This document shows, in pieces, positions 54,764-64,000 of a stretch of DNA of 64,000 bases (position 1 is its first letter; each line of letters begins with the position of its first letter). Made by a program: the position numbers and the translations under genes. This DNA is from Taudactylus pleione. Taxonomy: Eukaryota; Chordata; Amphibia; Anura; Myobatrachidae. The notes below the pieces were generated by a model. That model was not told the origin of the DNA. It was given only the letters and a program-made list of their open reading frames with translations, and searched no databases. The stretch covers positions 558,001 through 622,000 of the forward strand of contig JAUIMM010000686.1 in NCBI GenBank assembly GCA_031769625.1, read 5' to 3'.

Positions 54764-55156
54764 TACAGCCCGAAACCCATTTTGCTTCACAGGGTGACCT
54801 AACATTCTTCAGGTCTGGTTTATGTCTCAGATATCAGCAGGTAGCCACAGAATCCCCGTTCAACATATTGCAGGGATGCTGGTGAAAAGACCAGGAATGC
54901 CCATTGGTTGACAGCAAACCAAGATTTAATGGTCTTCTATGGGCAAATTACATTCATATAGCATGTTCAGGAACTCTACATTTGCCAGAGTGTGATTACG
55001 ACACCTTGCCTGGCTAAGTAGGGTTACTGCGTGTCTTTTGGGAAACCCAAGACCTTATACTGCCCGCCGCTTTGGGGGAATGAAGTTCTTTCCAATTTTG
55101 CCCTCAAAGAGGTTTTGTGGTTTATTCCTTCATGGGGGTCACCCAAAAACACTTGT
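54764..55156. other. Intergenic, no gene seen
   Basis: Low-copy sequence with no recognised gene. Confidence 0.35.
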
Positions 55157-55280
55157 ACCTGTTATGATTGATTTGCAGCAGTTATGCGTGTTATACTTTT
55201 TTTATTAATATTATATGAAGTTAATGATTGATTTTCAGCAATCACGTGTGCTATACATTTTTATTAAAATCATATGTAGC
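55157..55280. repeat. Two tandem ~60-bp units
   Basis: TTATGATTGATTTGCAGCAG and TTAATGATTGATTTTCAGCA each start a diverged unit. Confidence 0.7.
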
Positions 55281-55347
55281 TTTTCCCTGACAGGTTGGCT
55301 CACGAAGTCAGTCGGGTGTGGCTTGTGAGACACTCCTTTATTAGTAA

Positions 55348-56085
55348 GCAGTGCTCCTCTAGTCACTCAATGGTTGGCCAGCACTTCCCAGGAGGAATGG
55401 CAAGCTTGTTGTGACCTCATGGGTCAACCTGCCCATCATCTCAAGGATGGGCCAGGGCTAAACTAATTAAAGGGGAGTGGGATCTCTTAGCTCAGTTGCG
55501 CAGTGGCAGGATGTATTTTCTACCCCATGTAGTAAATTTTATTAACAAATACCAGTAGGGGGCTGTGGCCTAAGGGTAAACACTGCTTCTTCTCGTTTTT
55601 GGATTTCAGAATGCACAGATGACGGAAAAAACCTGCAGAGTGGTGATACACCTGGGCAGTAACGATTTTGGAAAATATAGGGGTATTCATGTTAAGGTCT
55701 GGGGAGGTGGACCTCTATAGGTAAGAGGAAGTACATTTGACAGGCTTAGGTTCAGGGTTGGGTTGACATCTATCAAAGGCTAGGGTGTCGCAGGGGATGG
55801 CGGGCCTTGGTTCTGTGAACCAGGCATGGGCGGCAAGCAGTGCTCCTCAGCGGCCTCTAGTAGCGTAATAACAGTTGACTGGCACTTCCCCCGGAAAAGC
55901 AGCGAGTTTGTTGTGATCTCAAGGGTCGACCTGGTTGTCATCTCAAGGATGGACCAGTGCTAAGTGAAGGGAAGGGAAGTGGTCCAGCCCAATTGCGCAG
56001 GGGCAGGATGTATTTCCTGCCCCAATTAATAAATGTTATAAGTTGTGTATCAGTAGGGGGCTGTAGCCCGAGGGTAAACACTGCA
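55348..56085. repeat. Pair of diverged direct repeats, ~240-250 bp each
   Basis: 55348-55586 and 55837-56085 share GCAGTGCTCCTC at the start, CATCTCAAGGATGG in the middle and AGGGTAAACACTGC at the end. They could be two copies of an old interspersed repeat, or LTR-like ends around 250 bp. No coding sequence lies between. Confidence 0.7.
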
Positions 56086-56335
56086 CATCAATCCTGACTA
56101 ATCAAAAGCGGCACCATGCATATTAATGAAAGATGAAACATACTGCGGATACAATATGTCGGCCGCCATATCATCTGGGTACATACAGTATTTTCCCAGT
56201 AAGTACCCAGCCTTAGATGCACGCAGCTCACCTATTCATGGACAGAGCAGTGTGAAGCGGGATATACCTCCAAACTGTCCTTGCAGTGGGACAAAGTTCT
56301 GATTGAGTGGGGTAGTCAGTGAAAATTTTGGTATT

Positions 56336-59300
56336 GCCCCACCAGAATCAGGATAGTGGGGAAGCTGTCCTGCTCTCTCCTATTGGTTTTGCAGCTTTCA
56401 CCACCTGCCAGAGCCGTAACTAGACTTTTTGGTGCCCTGTGCCAGAGAGAGCACTGGCGCACCCCTCATTTTTTAAATAGGGACATAAGATAGTGCACCT
56501 GAAAAAGGGCCATGGCCTCATGGGGAAGGGCCAGGGAAGAGATAGGGGAGGCCAGGAAATGCTGGGGATAAAAGAAGAGGCAGCTACAGGTGAGAATGAT
56601 AATAAACAGGAAAATTGACAGGCCCAAACAGCACCCCCTGCCCTGCAATGCCCTGTGCCATAGTATAGGTCACACTGCCCTAGTTACGGCCCTGCCACCT
56701 GCTGTTGTTGCTTGTGTGCTAATCCCTTTGCTGCTGGGAGTTTTCTCACCCTTGTGCTGTGGTCATCTCTTGAACTTTGCGCTCATCACATGATATCAAT
56801 CATTTTGTAATTTATTACCAACACAAATTATACCTTGTTGTCTTTGAGGAGACATTGTGGTAGATTTACTAAAGCGAGAGTATTTAGAAGTGGAGATGTT
56901 GCCCATAGCAACCAATCAGATTCTACTTACCATTGATCTAGCACCTTCTAGAAGATACTGTAATAGCTAGAATCTGATTGGTTGCTATGGACAACAACTC
57001 CACTTCTAAAAACTCTTGCATTAGTAAATATACCCCATTGTATTTTCAGAAAATAATTCTAATACATCAAAAAAAATGTAACCCAAATGCCCCAAAAAGT
57101 GTTTTTTTATTGACATTTCAAGAAAGGAAACCAAAGTGAAGATGAAACAAGAACTTTGTGGTTCTTGTTTCGCCAATAATCCACTTTTCCAAAATAGTAA
57201 AAAGCAGGATTCTGTGTTTAGGTTTTGCCAAAAAAATCTGCACTTGAAATGAAACTGTATTATTTTATCATCACTGTCTCGATTTACATGCTTCTTATGT
57301 GTAGTAAGAATATGGTAGACCAACAAGGCCTAGGATTTTGAAAACTAGACAACCTACGGTATTAAATGAGGGATCATCTTTTTATTTGACACAATCAGAG
57401 CCGGCCCTAGCCAATTTGCTGCCCTAGGCAAAATTTTGACTGGTACCCCCTATCAGATAATACAACCACTAATCTTAGTGTTTATGCAAGATCGCCAAAA
57501 TAACACATTGGTTTATAAAAAAAATTATTGTTAAAGAAACGTGCAAAAGCACAAATTATACAGTATATGAAAAGGTACCAAACAGCAATATAAATACCAG
57601 CCAAACTACACAAAATAAATAAAATAATTGTGCAAACTTCAATCAAAATGTAGTAGTGCAAAATACTTGATGCTGATTACATGTGTTGGTTCACAGCGGT
57701 ACTCGCCTTGCTAACCTCCCCCTCCCCGCACCCTAAACCTAACCCTCCCCCCCAGTACCTAAGCCTAACCCTCCCCCAGATGCCTAACCCTTACTCCTAA
57801 CTCTCCCCCCAACGCCCGATACTTACCTTCGGGATGCCTGCGGTTTGGATTCTGGTACCGGGATCCCGACACTGTCGGGATTTCTACATCAGTATTTTAC
57901 CCATCGGCATCCCGCATGGCCAGATGCTGACCACATCCCTCGATTGCTGCCAGGAAAATTAGTCACAATAAATGTGAATACTAGAAATTAAATTGTCAAT
58001 GAAAAATATATGCCCACACTGTAGGGCCACATATGCCTTTCCTAAGGTTGTATAGGCCCCAGTAGTGTCCTTAAGCTCCAAAAATGGTGCCTCATAAGCA
58101 CGGGCACAATTAGAACTTTGTGAACCCCATAGCAACATTTTGAAGGTGCCCCCATCCTAATACTTCTAGTGAGACACCACTCTTAATAGCTAATGAGACA
58201 CCACTCTTCATAGCTAGTGAGACATATTCATAGCTAGTGAGACACCTCTATTCATAGCTAGTGAGCAGAGCCGTAACTAGACTTTTTGGTGCCCTGTGCC
58301 AGAAAGAGCATTGGTGCCCCCCTCATTTTTCAAAGGGACATAATGCACCCAAAAAAGGGCCATGGCTTCATGGGGAAGGGTCAGGGAAGAGATAGGAGAG
58401 ACCAGGAGATGCTGGGGATGAAATAAGAGGGAGCTACAAGCAAGAGTGATAATAAACAGAAATTTGACAGGCCCAAACAGTGCCCCCTGATCTGTGGTGC
58501 CCTGTGTGATGGCACCGTCCGCACTACCCTAGCTACGGCCCTGCTAGTGAGATACCTCTATTCATAGCTAGCGAGACACCTCTATTCATAGCTAGCGAGA
58601 CACTTCTATTCATAGCTAGCGAGACACAACTCTTCATAGCTAGTGAGACACCACTCTTCACATAAGTTACTCATTTTATGAACCATAATAGTGCTATAAG
58701 GCCTGAATCAGAGTTGCATTCTACGCCAATGTTTTCACAAATGGAGCAATCTGTTGCCACTGTGCGTGTGTTAAGGTACATTACTGTAGTTGCACACTGC
58801 AAGTCTCTTATCACAGTCCGGTTGACAGACAGGGAGTGTCATTTTGGGGATGGGGTCTCAGTTGTAGACATCTTCGAAGACTCAGGAGAGCATCTCAGTA
58901 CAAGTCCCGGCCACTGCTGCATTAAAATATAAATATAAAGAAGAGCCAGCTACTGGAGCTTTAGCGTACAACTCTAATTCAGGTCCATAGTTAACAATAT
59001 GCAACGATGTAATGATGCCAGTACACAGTGCCCCCAATTCAAATTACGCCACATTCTAATGCCATCATTTGCTATTAATCCACATGTAAGTGCTCAGAAT
59101 TCATACTATGAAACATTACAGTGCCTCCTTACAGTGGCGTAGCTAGAGTAGGGCCGCCGGGGCTCGTGCCTTGGGTGCCTTGGGACCGGCAGCACAGGAG
59201 GGGGGCGGCAACCACGACGACCATGGTCCAGGCCCGCCCTAGTCAGCCAGTGTAGTGCAGACCCCAGTTGGTGCAGTCCGCACTACACTGTACACACACA

Positions 59301-62300
59301 TCGCCACCGGCACTGGGTAGTACACTCGTACTACCCGGCGGCGATGTGTGTGTTTCAGCAGCTAATGAGAGTCAGAAAGACTTTCAATGGCTGCTCTGCC
59401 CACTGCCAGAGCCGGGCTAGAGCTCACTCATGAGCTCCGCCTTCTGGCTCCTGCAGTGGGTGATGAGAGAGATGTCATGATGTCTCACCCATAGTACCAA
59501 GGGGGACCCAGTAGGAGGATGGAGAAGCAGACAGCGGCGGGAGTGGTAGGAGTGGGGATTCAGGTAAGTCAAGTCAGTATTATGTGTGTGTCTGTCTGTC
59601 TGTGTGTTTTATGCACTATGGAAGGTACTGTATAAGGGGCAACTCATAGGGGGGATTACTACTGGGGCACTGTATAAGGGGCACAGCATAGAAGGTATCA
59701 CTACTGGGGGCACTGTATAAGGGGCACAGCATAGAAGGTATCACTACTGGGGGCACTGATAGGGTGGATCACTACTGGGGGCACTGTATAAGGGGCACTA
59801 CTGGGAGCCTTCATAAGGGGGGCACTTCATACTGGGGGCACTGTATAAGGGGCACAGCATAGAAGGGATCACTACTGGGGGCACTGAATAGGGTGGATCA
59901 CTACTGGGGGCACTGTATAAGGGGCACTACTGACGGCATTGTATAAGGGGCACAGCATAGGGGGATCACTACTGGGGGCACTGCACAGGGGGGATAACTA
60001 CTGGGGGCACTGTATAAGGGGCTCTACTTGGGGCCTGCAGAAGGGGAACCACTACTGGGGGTACTGTATAAGGGGCACTACTGGGGTCTTGCATACTGGG
60101 GACACTGTATTATGGGCATTACTGGGGGAACTTCGTAGGGGGACTGTATAAGGGGCACTGTATAAGGGTGCACTACTGGGGCACTGTATAAAGGGCACTA
60201 CTACATGGGACACTGCTACTGGGGACATTGCATAAGGAGCACTACTACAGTGGGTATTGCAAGAGGGACACTGCGATTTTGGGGCATTAAAGTGCATATG
60301 GAATGGTAAAGAATGTTCCCAGAGTGATGAGAAAGGGGTGTGGGTCATGTTGACATGCCTCATTTTTTCAGTGGCCATGCCCCTTGTGGCATGTGACCTC
60401 ATTCATTTTTTGCTCACATAGGGAAGAGGGGGGGGCTACATTTTTCAATTTGCCCTGGGCTCCAAATACCCTAGTAATGCCATTATAACATCCACTACAC
60501 ATACCACTCCTTGAAAGTGTAATGTCACCCCATTCAAGCCAGGCAATGGTCCTGACCCAATTGCTCAGTTATTTGAGCAAACTTGGTAGACATGTATATG
60601 CTGTGGTCTGGGGCCCTCTAAACCTCTGAGCCCCAAAGCCATGGCACCCCTATACCGACTATACTTACATGCTCTCTACAGACACTCTCCCACACCTCTT
60701 CAAATAAGATACTCAAGTTACACTTACCTTTTAGGCATTTCTGCCTTCTCTTTCTTCCTCTTCTTTCTTCCTTTAGGTGTCTGGCAGAGGACACAATATA
60801 CTGATTTATTTGCCCTCCTTATAAAATATCTATTACTATAGATCATTCTCCATTCCACACAGATGAAAGTTCTAATTTTATATAATATTATGTCCTCCTC
60901 TTCAGGGTAATTTTCAGGCAGTCAGCACATATTTAGTTTAAATCATCTCCTCCACCCCCCAATTAATAAGAAAGTGCTGCACTGATTTGGCTGAGCCGCG
61001 GCTGCATGTAATGTAGGAAATCAGTGCAGCACTTTATTATCAACCAGCAGCAGGAAGACCGATTGACATCTCTGCCCTGATTGAATGGTTAATTGTTGCA
61101 AAAGCAGTGATAGGGCTGCAGATCAACTTGGGCAAACAGAAGCTCAACAGTGTCAGTACAACAACTAAACTGAAAGATAGCAAGAATACCTGTATATATT
61201 AGGAATGAGCAGTGGGGATCCGAGTCCACCCGAGCCACGGGTCGGGTGTTCCCTCCTGACTCGGATCCCACTGCGAGGCCGAACGCCATCCTCCCGAAGT
61301 CGGATTCTCGTGACAGTTCGCCTCTACATAAGGCGCCACGATCGGGACTCAGCCCCACTTCACTCCCACTCTCTGCACATTGCGCGCTGCTCTGCTGAAG
61401 GTGGCTGTGTCCAGAGACTCACAAGTAGAGATGAGCGGTTCTGATTCCGAGGAATCCGAACCGCCATGAACAGGTAGAATCTGAGTCCACCCGAACGCAA
61501 GTTCTGGTGTTCCCGCCTGACTCGGATTCCACCTCAAAGCCGAACATCGCGAGACCCGGGTGAACATTCGGCCTCTATAAAAGGCGCGGTGCCCGATACA
61601 CAGCGCAATTTTGTCAGAGAGGAGAGACCTACTGTAGTGTGTGTACAAGCTCCGTGACTGGGCATAAGCCCACTGTAGTGTGTGTATACAAGCTCTGTGA
61701 CTTTACTGGGCGTAAGCCCACTGTTTGTATACAAACTCCATGACTGGGCATAAGCCCACTGTGTGTATACAAGCTCCGTGACTGGGCATAAGCCCACTGT
61801 GTGTATACAAGCTCCGTGACTTTACTGGGCATAAGCCCACTGTGTGTATACAAGCTCCGTGACTTTACTGGGCATAAGCCCACTGTGTGTATGCAAACTC
61901 TGTGACTGGGCATAAGCCCACTGTGTGTATACAAGCTCCGTGACTTTACTGGGCATAAGCCCACTGTGTGTATACAAGCTCCGTGACTTTACTGGGCATA
62001 AGCCCACTGTGTGTATGCAAACTCCGTGACTGGGCATAAGCCCACTGTGTGTATATAAGCTCCATGACTTTACTGGGCATAAGCCCACTCTGTGTATACA
62101 AGCTCCGTGACTGGACATAAGCCCATTGTGTGTATAGAAGCTCCGTGACTGGGCATAAGCCCACTGTACTGGGCATAAGCCGTACTGGGCATAAGCACTG
62201 TGACTCCTTGGGCCATAGCTAACTGTGTACACAAGTACTGTGACGCTGCTGGCCGAACCTCACCGGGTGGGTGGGAGGGCCCAAGGACAATTCCATCTTG

Positions 62301-64000
62301 CATTACCTTTCATTTCTGCCACTGCTGTGTGGCAATGCTTTAAACTGTGGTGTTTATGCCACTGCGCCGCTGCTCTGACGCTTGGTAACCAGTCAGCTCA
62401 CTGCAACCTTTGGCCAATAATGGTGAAAACAATATTATAAGCTGTGTGGTGGTCTAAATTGACTGTAAATGACTGGACATTAATGTTATTGAGGTTTAGG
62501 AAGAAAAAAAAGCCCAATTTATGTGATTTTAGCTTTTTATGTAAATTTTTGTAAAAATTCCAATTCCAAAACCAGTCACCGCAGTTTGGCAAATTCAAAT
62601 CCAAATCCAAAGCCGGACGACGAATTAGACCCAAATCCAAATCCAGCAAAAATGGTCTGGCACACATCCCTACTCACAAGTGTCTGTGCTGGCAAAGTGA
62701 CTGTGTATAGGGGGCACATTGCCTCTGATGTATGCTGCGCTATACTTTGCTGATTAAAGTGGCTGTGACCAGACTCACAAGTGGCTGTATGTACAAACAA
62801 AAGTTTAAAAAGTTTAAAAAATTCAAGACAGCTTAAAAAGTAGAAAAAAATTTTTTTTGGTACTGTACCACACAGTGTATACAGGCACCGTGAGTCCGTG
62901 GGCCATACTTGCCGACAATCAGCTCACTCTTTCCAGGAGGAAGCTGATTGTTGGCTAACAGCAGGGGGCGTGCCCGGTCATTGATGTCACATTGGGGGTG
63001 GAGCCGCACGATCGCGTCATTGTGGTCCCGCCCCCTCTTCACAATGCCGTTATTTTCAGCATTGTGAAGCAGGGGGCGGGGCCACAATGATGCGATTCAG
63101 CGCGAATCGTGTCACCAGCCCCCCCCTGCTGCGGGGGTTTCTAGTTAATTCTGGGGGGAGATCCGGAGGGTTGCTGGCTGCCAGGAGGCTTGCCTGTCTT
63201 TCCGGGGGGCCGGGAGCGGAACCCAAAAACCAGGAGGCTCCCGGCCAAATCGTGAGGGTAGGCAAGCCTGCCGTGGGCTGTACCCCACTGTGTATACAAG
63301 TACTGTGACTCTGCAGGCCATAGACCACTGTGTATACAAGCACTGTGACTCCTTTGGCCGTAGCCCTCTGTGTATACAAGCACCGTGACTCCTTGAGACT
63401 TAGCCCTCTGTTTATATAAGCACTGAAACTCTTGGGCCTTAGCCCTCTGTTTATACAAGCAATGTAACTCCTTGGGCCTTAGACCTCTGTGTATTCAAGC
63501 ACTGTGACTCCTTGGGCCTTAGTTCTCTGTTTATACAAGCACTGTACCTCCTTGGGCCTTAGCCCTCTGTGTATACAAGCACCGTAACTCCTCGGGCCTT
63601 AGCCTTCTGTGTATACAAGCACCGTAACTCCTTGGGCCTTAGCCCTCTGGGTATACAAGTACCATAACTTGTTGGGTCTTAGCCCTCTGGGTACACAAGC
63701 ACTGTGAGTCCTTGGGCCTTAGCACACTGTGTATACAAGCACTGTGACTCCTTCAGCCATAGTCCACTGCATATACAAGCACCGTTACTCCTTGGGCCTT
63801 AGCCCTCTGTGCATCCATAACACACAAGTACTGTGACTCCGTAGTGAGTGGCAATGTTTCATATATGTGCTTTAAACTGCGGTGTCTGTGCCGCATGCGA
63901 AAATTTCTAATTTATTAATCTTTTTCATTCACGAGTGTCAGATCCCTGCAGCCACAAGTATACATATGTGTATATATATATATATATAATTTGACTTTCA
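56336..64000. repeat. Segmental duplication, copy B (continues past the window)
   Basis: Repeats 1-976 and 8001-14699 in the same order and orientation, with the hAT-1 site empty at 57304-57311. It contains the counterparts of the hAT MITEs (56409-56694, 58266-58543), PIF MITE (56857-57036), minisatellites (about 58163-58655, 61633-62198 and 63279-63848), hAT relative (61426-62672) and CATACTTGCC element (62904-63270). The window ends about 35 bp before the position where copy A has hAT-2, so whether B also lacks hAT-2 cannot be seen. Confidence 0.95.

Overview
This is non-coding-rich vertebrate genomic DNA, most likely from an anuran amphibian. That assignment is an inference from its make-up: abundant hAT and PIF/Harbinger-type DNA transposons and MITEs, a chromodomain Ty3/Gypsy remnant, an L1-like ORF1 remnant, a 5S rRNA retropseudogene, AT/GA microsatellites and an intron-rich gene. 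There are no operons or prokaryotic signals.

Layout. (1) 1-14699 is one copy of a segment that returns almost unchanged at 56336-64000, running off the right edge. Copy A carries a 7024-bp hAT insertion (977-8000) that copy B lacks, and B preserves the empty target site. (2) 14735-28388 is dominated by one hAT family: an internally deleted copy (hAT-2, 14735-18388), an inverted and apparently intact copy (hAT-3, 18661-25362, transposase of 1035 aa), and two truncated fragments. The three large copies are bounded by 8-bp target duplications and TAGGGGTG/CACCCCTA ends. (3) 28391-34770 holds a truncated Gypsy 3' part with LTR, an L1-like ORF1 fragment split by a MITE, and non-autonomous hAT elements. 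(4) 35764-49836 is a host gene on the minus strand that I could assemble from seven exons: signal peptide, short acidic proline/glutamate-rich ectodomain, one membrane span, short tail (148 aa). Its introns hold many MITEs. (5) 50237-56335 has a 5S rRNA retropseudogene, more MITEs and low-copy sequence.

How it fits together. In hAT-3 the TATA box near the end is followed by about 2.8 kb of leader made mostly of ~160-bp tandem units, each with a CACGTG E-box, and then the transposase ORF. The whole stretch from the element end to the start codon (2960 nt) has no ATG on the coding strand. The same holds in hAT-1 over 3279 nt. This array-bearing, AUG-free leader is the most unusual element feature here. 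The other main find is the seven-exon membrane-protein gene, which I do not recognise and whose ectodomain exons 3 and 4 look like products of a local exon duplication.
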